From assembly GCF_018812025.1 (NCBI RefSeq), contig NC_063063.1:1-64000 (forward strand): 64,000 bases of DNA, written 5' to 3'. A program made the position numbers and the translations under genes. Source of the stretch: Megalobrama amblycephala. Its lineage: Eukaryota > Chordata > Actinopteri > Cypriniformes > Xenocyprididae. The notes below the pieces were generated by a model. It was given only the letters and a program-made list of their open reading frames with translations. It made no database searches and was not told the origin of the DNA. Of the stretch, positions 33,347 to 46,430 are shown piece by piece; the first letter of the stretch is position 1; the number at the start of each line of letters is the position of its first letter.

Positions 33347-34301
33347 TTAAAGGTGCCATCGAACGTTTTTTTAACAAGATGTAATATAAGTCTAAGGTGT
33401 CCCCTGAATGTGTCTGTGAAGTTTCAGCTCAAAATACCACTTAGATTTTTTTTTATTCATTTTTTTAACTGCCTATTTTGGGACATCATTAAATATGCGC
33501 CGATTCAGGCTGCGGCCCCTTCAAATTCTCGTGCTCCCTGCCCCCGGAGCTTGCGCTTGCCTTAAAAGTTCACACAGCTAATATAACCCTCAAAATGGAT
33601 CTTTACAAAGTGTTCATCATGCAGCATGTCTAATCGCGTAAGTACAGTGTTTATTTGTATGTTTACATTTGATTCTGAATGAGTTTGATAGTGCTCCGTG
33701 GCTAAAGCTAACATTACACACTGTTGGAGAGATTTATAAAGAATGAAGTTGTGTTTATGAATTATACAGACTGCAAGTGTTTAAAAATTAAAATAGCGAT
33801 GGCTCTCGTCTCCGTGAATACAGTAATAAACGATGGTAACTTTAACCACATTTAACAGTACATTAGCAACATGCTAACGAAACATTTAGAAAGACAATTT
33901 ACAAATATCACTAAAAATATCATGTTATCATGGATCATGTCAGTTATTATTGCTCCATCTGCCATTTTTCGCTATTGTTCTTGCTTGCTTACCTAGTCTG
34001 ATGATTCAGCTGTGTGCAGATCCAGACGTTAATACTGGCTGCCCTTGTCTAATGCCTTGAACATGAGCTGGCATATGCAAATATTGGGGTCATACATATT
34101 AATTATCCCGACTGTTACGTAACAGTCAGTGTTATGTTGATATTCACCTGTTCTTCTGAGGTCTTTTAAACAAATGAGATTTACATAAGAAGGAGGAAAC
34201 AATGGAGTTTGAGACTCACTGTGTGTCATTTCCATGTACTGAACTCTTGTTATTCAACTATGCCAAGGTAAATTCAATTTTCCATTCGATGGCACCTTTA
34301 A
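33347..34301. mobile_element. Non-autonomous DNA transposon, TTAAAGGTGCCATCGAA ends
   Basis: A perfect 17-bp inverted terminal repeat stands at 33347-33363 and at the right end, closing at 34301. TTAA lies at each outer edge, so the target could be TTAA (piggyBac-like) or TAA (Harbinger-like); the sequence alone does not decide. The interior is also found at 29236-29650. No transposase frame. Confidence 0.85.
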
Positions 34302-34847
34302 CAATAAGAGAACAACAGGAGCTTTAGAAATAGCAATTCACAAATAATACATACAGGGAACTAACTCAAACTGAGGGCTTAAATACACAGAGCTAACAAA
34401 GGAAATTAGATGGCACACAGGTGAAGAGAATCAATAACTAGGAAAATCAAATCAGTAACTATGACAACAAATAAGAAGAGGGACAGGAAAAAAGGGCTGC
34501 ATCCGAAAACGTAAAAATGCTGCCTTCGTAGGACGCATTCCAAGGTAGGAAGGCATCAAGGCATGTCCGAATCCAATGTTAGCTTCACTTCCTGTCTCAT
34601 GAGATGCCTTAATCTGATTGATTTTTGAAGGCAGCACAGATATATCCTTCGCTGCCTTTGATAACCCACAATCTTATTTGTTCCATTCTATGACAGATGA
34701 GCTAAAAAGAAACACGGCGTCTGAAAGTTTCTGGTCAGTTTGTGTGTTAATGCACATTTTTTGACCAACGTTTTCCACTTTCACAACGTTTTGATGTAAT
34801 TTCTAGCAAGCAATTACTACTGTAGTAATTAAATATTTGTTTAGTTC
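34302..34847. other. Gene-free sequence
   Basis: An inverted pair of related words, GCTGCCTTCGTAGGA near 34518 and CCTTCGCTGCCTTTGA near 34650, hints at an old MITE; nothing firm. Confidence 0.4.
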
Positions 34848-35279
34848 TGTTACACACAGAAGGGGACGGAAACACAGGTAAAACAAATATGATGTTTATT
34901 GAACAACCAGAGTTATAGCAGAGTGCAGGTAAGTGAATGTAGATAAAGTTCTTAGCAGATGGCTATCAAGGCAGTGATACTTGTCTTGATCTTCTCTCCA
35001 GGATTCGTAGATGCGGGCAGGCGTGGAACAGATGACACATGGAGACAACTCACTGAAGACACAGAGAACACGAGGGATCTTGGAAGACAATGGAGACAGG
35101 TAAGTAGTCCTTACAGTAAGCATAACAGGAAGTATGTCTTAACGAGACCGGACAGTGACTGAGTGCTCTGAAGTGTCTTTTATGCTGCGGTGCTGATGAG
35201 TGTCAGTGTTGCTGGTTAATACTCAGGAGAGGGAGTGTGATGTGATTGGTTGAGTGAAGAGCCTGGCGTGTCTGTGACA
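34848..35279 (-). mobile_element. Solo LTR of a retrotransposon
   Basis: Read on the minus strand, this 432-bp sequence begins TGTCACAGACACGCC and ends TCTGTGTGTAACA (TG...CA). It has a CATAAAAGAC TATA-like box in the middle and a CAATAAACATC poly(A) signal near the end. The flanking 5-mers AGTTC and ATTTC differ at one base. No internal retroviral-type genes remain. This resembles a Ty3/gypsy-type LTR left by recombination. Confidence 0.75.
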
Positions 35280-36821
35280 ATTTCTCACTAAAGCTTGCTC
35301 TATCTTTTTTGATGTTTATCTTTTTTCTTTAATAAATCAGAATGTGATTGTTTTTCCATTTTTTTTCTTCCACTGGTTGTATTTGTTTAACCTTTGAGAT
35401 TCTTATTATTCTTATTGAAATTGACTATATGGAAGACTATTCTTTAAAGGTAATGGATAATACAAATCTAAGAATTCAATAAATTATCATGAGCCATGGG
35501 TTTCCTAAATTTAATTAAAATAAAACTTGTATAATATTACAAAATTTACAAACGAATAGTTATGTATTGTTACGTATTCTCTGGTGGCTAACCAGGGCAC
35601 TCCAAACTGGTGATCATGACATGTATAAGAAAGTTACCTATATTCCTATAAAGCAGTCCATCTAAGCAATGAGTTTTCCTTCTCAGCTGCTGGCGGAATC
35701 TCTGAAATCGCTTTATCATCATATAAATGTCAAGGAATCTCATGTATGTCAGCACTCCACATATGACACATGAACAGACTTAAAAACGCTCTGAATGAGT
35801 GAATGGATCTCGTCTGGGATTTACTCCTCAGGGTGGTTCTGTTGCAGCTGATAACATGCTGGTTATATACTGGTTTATGCTGACTCATAGTCTTTTGACT
35901 CCTCCTGCTAGTTCTTTGATTTGCAAAGTCTGAAGTTTAATTATTTTATATTTTTGGCCGAGAATCCATCAGAACATGTAAAACCAATTTTTAGTGATAA
36001 ATTGAATTCCAGGGCTAGTGAATCATGATCACTCATGAATAGATTGTGTTGGTCAGGAGTCCTGCGCAGTGTGAGCAAATAGTTTAATATATGTGCAAAA
36101 TATGATTTAATCATTATGATTTAATTTCTGTATACCTGAAAAGAAACTGAAAAGATAAATGAAAATTATGTTGTTATTTTAATGTAATTGCACACCCAAA
36201 TGCATTTAAAAAAAAAGAAAGAAAGAAATGTGCTTTTTCCCAGTGACCACATCTTTGAAGCTGAAGATAGCAGCACACGGGTTTGACATGAGGGTGAATA
36301 AAAAAAAATTAATTCTGGGGTGAAATACAGTAAGACGTTAAAAAGGAATGAAAAGATAAGGATCATGCATCATTCATGTTTGGGGATAAGTGTCAAATCA
36401 AGAGGCAGTTAGGGTATTAAATTGTATGCAGATTAATTATTATGCAACACACAAATGAATGGCCTTGAAGTCTGTGACAGATCATGTGCAGAGGTGAAGA
36501 AGTTCAGCACAGACGACGCACTGCTCTGCGTTTCTGACACTTTCAGCAGACACATGCCTACTCTTTCCCACTGGCTTTCTCAGCTGTTCTGCTCTTCCTG
36601 GACAAAACTAAACCAATTAGTGAGTGCTAAAACCAGACATACTTAACCCACGAAAAAGTGGAAATCAATGTCAGATGAATAAGTTTGAACCAAAAAAAGG
36701 ACACTACTCCTGTATTTCAAGGCAGACTCTCTCTTGAAGCAGAATTAGACGACAAAAGAAGGAGTCATTACCTGAGCCATTTGAGAGAATGAGGGTGGGG
36801 ATTTGCTTTTTAATGGTTACA
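35280..36821. other. Gene-free sequence
   Basis: No gene or clear repeat is recognised. Confidence 0.5.
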
Positions 36822-37835
36822 TTAAAGGGGTCCTATTATTTTACATTATTGCAGCACCCCTCTTCCCAGACTGTCTCAAATGCACTGTTGAGTTCCTGTT
36901 TCGATGAAGCCCCTCCTTCTGAATACGAAATGTGCTCTGATTGGTCGGCTGGCCCAGTGTGTTGTGACTGGCGAACTGCTTTGAACGTATTCCGGAAATG
37001 TCACGTCCCTTATCATGACCACGAGCTTCATCAGATCAGGTGTAAATATTAATGATGACGTCAATTTTGCTATAACAATTCAAGCCTGATTCAGACCCTG
37101 AAAATGTTTGTCGTACAGAACATTTGCAAGCACAGATTTTACAGGATGTTTCAGAGTGGTTAGTTGCTAAAGATCATGGAACAGTCTTACAAAAGCGAGA
37201 GCCCCATAGCTAAACTCTTCCTCAACACTGTAAGTTAGCTAGCAGACTAGCGGAGCCACAAATATACTTACAGGTTGTGATCCATAAACAACGGATTGTA
37301 CCGACAAAGTGGGAACTGCTCCGTATTTCAGGAGAAGTTTTTGTCTACTCTCTTAGGTTCTGAAAGCTGTCCTCCGTAAAATGTGCCACACACAGACAAC
37401 CTTTGGGGTTATGATGTTCAGGAACAGTGTTAAAAATAAGTTTTAACTACTGTTTTCTAAGTTTGTCTGCCTTAGTAAAGTCAAACAAAGGGGTTTTGGA
37501 ACCAGGATGGAAAAACATGGCAACAACACGCTATGAAGCAGGTCTTCTTCGTCTTCTCTAGCTCATCACCCCCCACCACCCTCCGCTTTTTTTTTTTTTT
37601 TCTCCGTATAATGTGGGCGAGGATTATTTAAATGAGTGACATTGTCACAAGATCCAGAAAAGTGTGCTGTAGTCCCAACGAGCCGTTCTGTTGTAGTCCT
37701 GGAAAAGTGTTTTCTGTTAAAGAGGATATCTACCTTTGGAGTGGACTTTGACCTTTGTTAACTTGCAGATCTTTTTTATGTTCAAACTGCAACATTACAC
37801 TAGCTAAAGTAAAAAAAAGAAAAGCATAATTTGAT
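36822..37835. mobile_element. Degenerate DNA element, TTAAAGGGGTCCTATTAT left end
   Basis: The left end matches the well-known teleost MITE end TTAAAGGGGTC-TATTAT. The right end appears only as a worn AAGCATAATTT near 37825. The interior carries a GATTGGTCGGCTGGCC-type segment common in these elements. The right boundary is uncertain. Confidence 0.5.
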
Positions 37836-38007
37836 TGAAATTTGGGTCATTTTTTAGATTAGGGTCCAATTCTCACTATGAACTAACTATTAACTATGAC
37901 TTTTGCCTCAATAAACTCTTATTACTGATTATTAATAGTTAGTAAAGTAGTTGTTAGGTATTGGGTAGGATTATGGGATGTAGAATATGGTCATGCAGAA
38001 TAAGGCA

Positions 38008-38500
38008 TTAAAGGATTAGTTCACTTTCAAATGAAAATTACCCCAAGCTTTACTTACACTCAAGCCATCCTAGGTGTATATGACTTTCTTCTTTCTGACG
38101 AACACAATCATAGTTATATTAATATATATCCTGATGCATCTAAGCTTTATAATGGCAGTGAATGGGACCAATGAGTATAAAGCTCAAGAAAGTTCATCCA
38201 TCAAAAGCAAAAGGTACTCCACTCCTCTGAAGTGATGTGATGCATTTGTGTATGAAAAGTTTCCATATTTAACAAGTTATAAAGTAAAATTTCTAGCTTC
38301 CACCAGACCGCCTTCCGTATTCTACTTGAGAAGAAGGTGTAACGCCTCTTACTGTTCAAAACGCTTATGCTACGTCCTACACCTTCTGTATTCAACTTAT
38401 GAAAAAAGCTTAACTGACACGACGATATTTTACTTTATAACTTGTGTCACTGTTACACATTCGTATTGGTTGCGTGGCATATGAGCGATTTCATGTGCTA
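38008..38500. mobile_element. DNA element fragment, TTAAAGGATTAGTTCACTTTC left end
   Basis: The left end TTAAAGGATTAGTTCACTTTC, with its follow-on ATGAAAATTACCCC, is a common cyprinid interspersed repeat. The rest is diverged and the right end is not seen. Confidence 0.5.
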
Positions 38501-38546
38501 GAAAAGCTGTAGCTATTAGCTTGCCCAAGTGGAAAAACAATGTACT

Positions 38547-39018
38547 TGTCACAAACTCGGCCTCTGTGGCTCCCTCCGATCGCCACCTGAGGGCGCCCTC
38601 ACCTGAGTATTAACTGCTCCTGTACTACATTTCCCATAACCCTGTACCTGGCCTGATTACACCCCACCTGATCCACATCTCCTGGACTATAAAAGACCTT
38701 CATACCCCACCATGCTTTGCGAAGTCTTGTTTGCCACGGCTACATTTCTGAGCGTTATTTCCTGTGTATGATCCCCTGTGTTTTACCTTGGACTGCCTAT
38801 TACCCCTGTTGTCTGCCCGCCGCCTGCCTACTGATATCTCTGCCTGTTTACTGTTTACCCTGCTTTGTCTGCCGCCTGTCTCGACTATCCGCCTGGTTTT
38901 TGACTCTGATCTGCCCTGCCTCTGACACTGTCTTTGCTGGTATCTGACCTTCGCCTGTACGACTCTGATATTCTAAATAAAGCTGCAGAATGGATCTCCC
39001 CGAGTCTGCCTCATTACA
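38547..39018 (+). mobile_element. Intact solo LTR with perfect 5-bp target duplication
   Basis: The 472-bp LTR begins TGTCACAAACTCGG and ends CTGCCTCATTACA. It is flanked by exact GTACT copies at 38542-38546 and 39019-39023. A CTATAAAAGACC TATA box lies near 38687 and an AATAAAGC poly(A) signal near 38976. The layout fits a Ty3/gypsy-type LTR. No internal region remains, so the copy arose by LTR-LTR recombination. Confidence 0.9.
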
Positions 39019-39023
39019 GTACT

Positions 39024-40880
39024 GTTTGCAGATACCGATTACAAAAAGCCACCTGAATGAAATAATCTCAACTACATCCAATAAAGAAAACGTAAACCAT
39101 AACTGTATATTTTCATGTTATTTTCAAACAAAACATTGGTGGGGAGGTTCACCAGAGTTCCATCAGTTGTCGTTATATTTGCATTGTGTGAGAATATTTT
39201 TAAGGGGGAATTTTATTGAGGAAATGTTTAGTTGTTACAGTTTTGATTGAGGCATAAGAGCCTGATGATGTCAGTGTCACATACTGAAACTCTTAGTCGC
39301 TCTTTACTATAGTTTCAAAGAGAAAAACTAGAAGCACTAAAAATTGTGATGGATAACGTACTTGCTAAAACAATGATGGGGTTGTTATTACTGCTGTCAC
39401 TGTTCTCTCATGCATATCGCAGCTCATGTATTTCAGTACCAATTATGCAGGAGACCCACTACTTACTCTTGAGAACTCACTGAAAAAACACTCTAAAATG
39501 ACTTCATTCAGATCTATATACATATATAATCATTACATTACATGAAGCATTGCATACCACATTACAAACAGCATCATCATCAACTGAAGTGAAATGCATT
39601 CAATTTTATGCAGCAGCTGAAATAATTCTGTAAAAATATTTATTGGCAACAGTAAGCTTCAACTATTTTTAATTTAATCTTTAATCTAAACTTGAAATGT
39701 TAAAATGTCTGCATATGAGTGGTTAAATCATTATAGATAACTAGAATGGTCACTAGATATATGTCACAGACTGCATTTCCCATCATCCTCCCTGGCACCT
39801 ATATAGAGCACACACTCCCTCAGTGCTGGTCTGACCTCGTCGTTGTGTTCCTGCCATATCTGTTTGAGTTTTACCTCAGTTCTGGTCATTGGGTCTAACA
39901 CAGAGCTCAGCCTTTCACTATAAAAGCCTGCTTAAATCTTCCCTTCCTATGGCTTGATTGATTCCATGTTGGATCCAAAACAGCAGCAGCTGTGGCTGAA
40001 GAGTGTGTGTTTGTGACGAGGTCCTGATGAGAGATCTCTTCTCTAGCATGTGGCTGATGAGGATATATGTGTGTAGGTATGTATGTGTTTTCCTGTCCTG
40101 CGGGGATGCTGGCGGCTGATGAAGGACAGTGCTGCTGGCTTATTGAACTGCCTGAACCTCTTTCAAGATGAAGACTTTGATTGCAAGGACATTAGAGCCC
40201 ACCTGCTGCCTGCAACCGGCGGTGGCCAAGACCTCTGTATAATGTGAACTTCACACACTTGCTTACATCACAGAGTGGGAGGGTGTCCATTGAACTTTAT
40301 TATTATTAGTATTATTATTTTAGTTTCCATAAATAGTCATGTAGCACAGTAATTAATTTGTTGGAATGATTCCACTTACATGGAGCTTATGGCACAACTA
40401 ACATGATGGTACTAATTTAAAATGGCCTGGTTAGAATTGTATTGAATACAAATTGCTTTTTAACTTCTCCAAGTTCAAGATATCTGTATGTGCTGCTGAA
40501 AGAAAACATAACTGACATATATTTCTGTGGCTAATTAAAGCACTAAGCAAAAACATCAATCAAATCTGTAACATCCATTGGCTTCAGGATTTACCATGGT
40601 AACAATGAATATTTCCAAAAATATATTAGCATTTTTTCTTTCTGCTTATTTTCTCTTTCAGAGATGCTCACACTTATAGAGTTGCTAATTAGATCAGTAA
40701 TGACTTGTCTGAGTGAAAAATAAAGTTTATTTAAATTTTGCTTGCTGAGCTCCAGAATTTGACAGTAATCACTCCAGGTTTTCCAAACTCTACTCCGGGT
40801 TTTCTGTGTCCAGCTTCCCACTCACTCATCAGAGAAACGCATGAGCAAATTTACTTTCCTAATGCATGTTTGTGGTCGTG
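39024..40880. other. Gene-free region with a worn LTR-like segment
   Basis: A TGTCACAGACTGCATTTCCCATCATC start near 39763 and ACTATAAAAGCC near 39919 resemble the solo LTR at 38547, but no end is seen. The rest is unclassified. Confidence 0.4.
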
Positions 40881-40891
40881 TTACGTCCTCG

Positions 40892-40940
40892 TGCTGTGTG
40901 TGTGTGTTTGTGTGAGTGTGTGTGTGTGTGTGTTTGTCTC
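40892..40940. repeat. GT microsatellite
   Basis: Imperfect (GT)n of about 50 bases, with TTTG and GAG interruptions. Confidence 0.85.
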
Positions 40941-41639
40941 TCTACTTTTCACCGTCACTTTCACTTTCTTAGACACCGCTCATTGGTCCAGTCATTCATC
41001 ATCATCCTCTAACGTCATCCTCCCATCCTTTCACCAATCACAGATAAAAGAGCACGCCAGACCACTTACAAGCCCCCCATGTTGTTGTTGTTGTTGTTTT
41101 GTGCCAGTAATTTTGTTGTCATCTTGTTTAATTCTTGTATCCCCTTTTGTTTGTGTTTTCCTTGGTCTGACCCTAGGCATGCTGTGAACAGAGAGTGTAC
41201 AGGGCCGACTCAGTAAAATGGATCCGCAGATTGAGAGGCAAAAACACTTTTCTTAAATTATTGGAATCTATCAATCTATTTTGATGTCCTTACTAAGCTG
41301 GACACTATTTTAATGGTGTCTGGGGCAATTGTAATGCAGTGTTACAATTGCCCCCGACTGTACCACCCCATGACAAGCTACCCTGCTAGCTTGAAACAAC
41401 AGAGCTAATGTTTGACAAGGATATCTAATGGTCATCAGATTTAATTTCATAGACATTAATGGTTAAGACAGTATAAGGAAAATACTGTAGATGAGAAAAA
41501 TTACTTTTATACCTCAATGAGTGTTTGTTGAAAAACTTTACCAAGTATGATTTAGAAGCTTGTCCTTTGGCATGCAGAGAGGGATCTCCACAGAGCACAT
41601 GCAAAATGAGTTTCATGGTTCTGTCTCGTGTCGGACTGG

Positions 41640-42022
41640 TGTAATTTGAGATTAGGTTAGGTTAGGAGCGAGAGCCACCCCCTGTACTTTTGGTTTTCTG
41701 GTTAGGCAGTGTAGATTAGTTGAGGCGTCTCGGACGCTGAAGACTTTTCTTTTTCACATTTTCTTTTTGTAGTTAGTATTAGGGGATATTTATTACTTAT
41801 TAGTATTTGTTACTTTATTTTCTTTGGCGCTGCCCTCTCTATCTCTTCTACGATTGTTTGTGTAAATACTGTAAATATATTTTTCCACTATTTTGTATAT
41901 GCTTTGCTATCACACCTTTATATTTAGTTTGTACTCCCACTTAATAAATTACTTTGTTGCACTATATCTCAATTTTGAAAAGTTGGACCCCTGTACCCCT
42001 AGATTATTGCGGGGGTTGTAAC
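41640..42022 (+). mobile_element. Possible solo LTR
   Basis: Begins near TGTAATTTGAG, has an AATAAATTAC poly(A)-like signal near 41943 and ends GGGGGTTGTAACA. No exact target duplication is seen, and the start is a guess. Confidence 0.4.
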
Positions 42023-45000
42023 AGGTCATATTAGGAATTATTTTAATTTTTGCTTATTAAAAAAGTTCAGTGTTACCCAAATAGCTATCTTAGGTTGTTT
42101 TATCAAACTTGCTTTTACGTCTGGCATTCTATTATGTAACGGCCACTTTTAACAATCCGGTCAGTTCCTAATGGATAAAATCAAGTCGACCCATATTTGT
42201 TTGTGCTGAACATCCTGTCAAGTTCTCGAAAATCAGAGTTTCATTAATGGGATTTCCCACAAGTTTGATTGATTTTGTGCATTGAGACAGAACTACGCTG
42301 GTGTTTACACACTCACATCTAGTAATCTTTGTTTCATATAATAAGGTTATGAGCAGTTTGGCACTTTTGATCCATGTAAATTCATACAATAGTAAAACAG
42401 CCTCTTTGTTTCTAACCGGTCTCTGTGATTCATCTTTTATTCTGTAAACGTGTAAATGATCCAGTATTGTTCCAACTAATGTACTAAAAGAGGCCAAATC
42501 CCTGTCCTGCAAACCATTTTGTCAAAATTAGGTTTAGGTATTAACAGTACATACTTAAATATTTTTGTATGTATAAATTAATATTCTCATAATAATAAGT
42601 CCTCATTCAAGTCTCATTCAAATTCAAGGGGTTCCATTTTTTTTACATTACTTAAAAAAATAACTACGGTGATGCAATAATATTTTTGTGTATCTTAATA
42701 TCCACTATTTAGCACTAACTGTTCAGCTATGATAATTAATATTTTCCCCTTTTCTGACTTTTCTTAAGTCATCAAATCCATTAACATATTGAAGGTGACA
42801 GAGGTCAGATTTCTTCTACAAATTCATAACGTGCTTTTTATACAGTATTTGATCTCATATTTCATAATATTTCTCATTTATTTTTTTATTTTTTTACTTT
42901 CAATTATTTTCCTTCTGGTTTATTTATTTATTTAGTTCCTTTTTTGTCCAATTTTGTGCATTTCAGTCTCATCTTAACAGTAACTGTCACATTTGGGGAT
43001 TTAATATATTATATAAACTTGCTTGAGGAAGAAAAGCAAGCAACCATTTTGATAATATTACCTATTAAAATGTACCTTTAAATAACTTTAAATATCTAAA
43101 TAAATTAAAGGTTACTGCAATCATAGTTAAATAATCAGCTTTAATTATGAATCAGTCCATCATCAAGTAACCAAGTCTTCAAAAGTCCCCTTGGCTTTTG
43201 GCACCGGTTTTATGGATTGGGTCTGTAGATATTGCGTAACCCGTGGAACATGGAGCGCAATGGCAAGGATGTTACGTGGCTCTTGCCGCTCTCGCTGTGC
43301 GGTTAACCATGTAATCAATGCCTGCTAATTAGTTGAGATGCTGGAACAGTGAGTCAGAGGCCACGGATGACAGTAAGTGTAGATACGCTGCAATATTAGC
43401 GCCTAATTAATCTCTTTGACTGTCATCTGCCTCTCTGAATGTCACCACTCAACTCTTTTATCTGTACTTGATGCATGTATGTATGTTAGTTGTTCTACAA
43501 TATAGATATTTAGCAATTTGAACAATATTTTTAAAAATATATGCAAAATAAATAAATTGACAACAGGAGGTTGCTAAAATGGGACACAGTGTGCATTAAC
43601 TGCTTTTCATTAATGCATGGAAAGGCAACAGCGTCCGATGGAAGATTTGAGCGGAAATCAGATTAATATGCTGCCAATCCAAACTCAAAACCCTAACCCA
43701 ACTACTACAGTGTCCAAAACAGCATTATTCCAACAGTGTCAAAGTGCAGGTGATTTTCTGCGTGTGATATACAATAATTTTCCGAATGGTGGCATTTGCC
43801 TGAACTTCGGCACATTGGATTCCAGATGCCAATTCAATAGTCCTGGCTTGTTGGAGTTGTCAAGAATGAAATCGACAAAGCTTGAATTGCATTGCATTCT
43901 TCCATTTAATACAATTCTTTTGATAGTCCAAAAACAAAAGTATAAATACATCTACTGACAATAAGATGCACACAAACAATATGCAAAACTCTAATGTATA
44001 TCTGCCTCAAAATAAAGGGCTGAAACAGAATAGAAAGTGAAATACAGGGAGTGTCATTTCAATCTGTGAGAATTCATCTTAGTTTAAGCAAATGTGCAGA
44101 TAGTTATAGTTAGACTATACTTATATAGTTATAAATATCTTGCATACTTTCAGCTGGATGAGAAGAAATGATGTCTGATTAACATCAGAGTGCTGGGCTG
44201 GTATATTATGAACGAGGTAGATCTGTCTCTAAATGTGAATGTCTATGATTCGTCTAATCATTCCAGAATCATAATCTGTATCACAGCATCTCTCATAATG
44301 AGTCATACTACACAGTTGTTTTTTTAGATACCTAGCATTTCACAGTCAACTGTGCTACTTGCCCCAAATACAAGGGTTGAAAACGGGAGCATAGTCAAAA
44401 ATGCGAAGAATACATGTTTGTCAAATGAGTCACGCAGCACCTTCTCTGAGGCTGGTTTTTGACGTCGCAGTGTCTGCCACAGCTCTCCTCTCCCACTTAT
44501 TTTATTCCGAGCACGTAGTGCTGTTTCCTGACGTTTTTTTCTTAATGAATCCTCCAACCCACCCAACCACTACTCTACCTCCCTCTCACCAACGATTTTT
44601 TTTTTCTTTTTGTCTCTCTCTCCCTATTCCCTCTTCCCTCTGTAAGGGTAAAATCACAGAAACTGAAACATCAGACTCACAACTGCCGAAACACGAGCCC
44701 CTTCTGTTTCAGAAAGCAGAAATATTTTCACTTACAGTGATTTTAGGGGTATCTGTTAAAATTAATACGGCTTTTTAAAAATGAAAACGTTTTTTCTTCA
44801 CAAAACCTTGTGGTGGGTGATACAAAAATATCTACTGTTAAAATACAGGCACTCAGAAAACACATACAAACAGCTGGCAATTCTTCTCACAGAGAAATAT
44901 ACAAAAAATACATATCATAAAAATATATAACATATATAAGACCAAATTTACGGTACATAGCAAAAGATCAAAAACGGCTTTAAACTCCCTAAACACACCA

Positions 45001-46016
45001 AAGCTGAAATACATTAACAGTGCAAATAAGTACTGAACCGAAATACTGATCATTTTCACATATGCAGCATATTCTAAATGTACCACTTTTCACATGTCAG
45101 TAAATCGGGTTCTTGTTTAGCTTTTTCTACTTCACATTCAGTTGGCTGACACTGGTTTGCTGCTAAGATGTCAGTAGATATGATCTGATTCATGTCCCTA
45201 GAGTTAGCTACAGTGTGCAGGAGAAAACATGTATTACTCCCAAAAACACACACAGGTTTACAGGAATACATGCAAGGATGTATAGGAACATTTTCATGTG
45301 CTCAGATTTCACTTTGCAGTCACTTGACAGACAAAGCAATAGGTAATAGCAAAATAACAGTCTGGAACTTCAAAAACACTTCTGTGACGCAACACAAATA
45401 TGTAACTGCACAAATTTCACTCTAATCATACTTAAATGCTGTTCATCTGTTGATCTTGTCCTAATACATTTGACTTGGCATAAATAAATAAATAAATAAA
45501 TAAATAAAAGTAAGTCCTGGAACTCACTGCAAACTGCATGTAACTTAATCATACATGATGTACATGTTAACATATTAAGTAGCTGTCATTCTTTTATCAG
45601 TGTTCATATTTATCACAAAAGCCTTCCTTTCCTGACCTGCAGTCAGCTGTACAGAGATTTACATTATTTTCTTTTGCATCCTCCTTTCACAAAACCCTCA
45701 AGATGAAAGCAGGGAAAGTTGCAGCATTATCAGGGACTCTCCTGTTTCTCCAATGACCCAACCATATTATTTCTCCAATCTATAAACTGACACACACAGA
45801 GCTCCTCCATGGTCCTCGTTTCTTTATGATTTTTACCTAATAGAAACATAAAATGCATTTGCCTGTGTACTGTCACAAAAATGTTTCCACAGGCCACCAG
45901 TGAAAGTGAGGAGATGTTACGGACAACTTGCCCTCAAACTGAGCCAGCGGATTAGGTCTTTTTTTTCCTTTTCTTTCCAGAACAGCAGAAAAACTTCTGC
46001 CTTTGTTAAGTGCGTC
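42023..46016. other. Gene-free region upstream of the tmem100-like 3' end
   Basis: No gene is supported. An (AAAT)n run lies at about 45481-45507. The part at 43190-43460 is unique-looking, less AT-rich than its surroundings and contains TAATTA words; it could be regulatory, but conservation cannot be judged here. Weak open frames at 43617-43958 and 44401-44778 show no recognisable domain. Confidence 0.45.
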
Positions 46017-46430
46017 TCATAGAGTGCACTGCTCTGAGCTGAAGATGCCGCCCTCCTTCTTTTCTCTCCTGCGAGACCGGTGCACCTTCCAGCAGGCAGC
46101 CGCTATCAGCAGCATGACGAAGCCCATGACCAGCAGCACCAGGGACAGCACTCGAGTCTGGGGCAGCGTGTTGAAGGTGAACGTGACGCCGGAGCCCGCC
46201 ATGCCGATCACCAGCGAGATGAACCCGAAGGGAAAGACGCAGCGGTACCAGGACTTCTCCGTGCCTCCGGTGGCCTGGGCCAGCCGCTCCAGAGTGGAGA
46301 GGTCCTCCGGCGCTTTGGCTGCAACCATCGGGCTCGTGCCATCGTGGGACAGGCTGCAGTCGGGGTCCAGCGTCGCCAGCTGTGCGGAGGCTGGAGGCTG
46401 GCAGGGCAAGCGGCCAGAAGAGCAGCCCAT
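46017..46430 (-). CDS. tmem100: tmem100-like two-pass membrane protein
   Basis: This encodes 137 residues (human TMEM100 has 134). After a variable, Ser/Pro-rich N-terminal half comes the family block ATGGTEKSWYRCVFPFGF (53-70) leading into a first membrane helix (about 64-86). A short loop with FNTLPQTR follows, then a second helix (about 94-113) and a basic tail CWKVHRSRRREKK (113-125). The spacing of ATGGTE, YRC, FN and CWKV matches TMEM100. In mammals it acts in BMP9/10-ALK1 signalling in endothelium and in TRPA1/TRPV1 coupling in sensory neurons. The coding region is one exon, as in the family. The start was chosen for its G at -3 and G at +4. The gene is much more GC-rich than its surroundings. 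Teleosts have two paralogues, and I cannot say which this is. Confidence 0.82.
   Translation of the reverse strand: MGCSSGRLPCQPPASAQLATLDPDCSLSHDGTSPMVAAKAPEDLSTLERLAQATGGTEKSWYRCVFPFGFISLVIGMAGSGVTFTFNTLPQTRVLSLVLLVMGFVMLLIAAACWKVHRSRRREKKEGGIFSSEQCTL

Noticed and set aside
40738..41187. 149-residue open frame on +
   Set aside because: Its core is a GT microsatellite and Cys/Phe-rich low complexity; there is no domain and no splice or promoter support.
43617..43958. 113-residue open frame on +
   Set aside because: No recognisable motif, weak composition and an overlapping antisense frame of similar length; not supported as a gene.
44401..44778. 125-residue open frame on +
   Set aside because: Low-complexity pyrimidine-rich DNA, no recognisable domain and no homologous motif.
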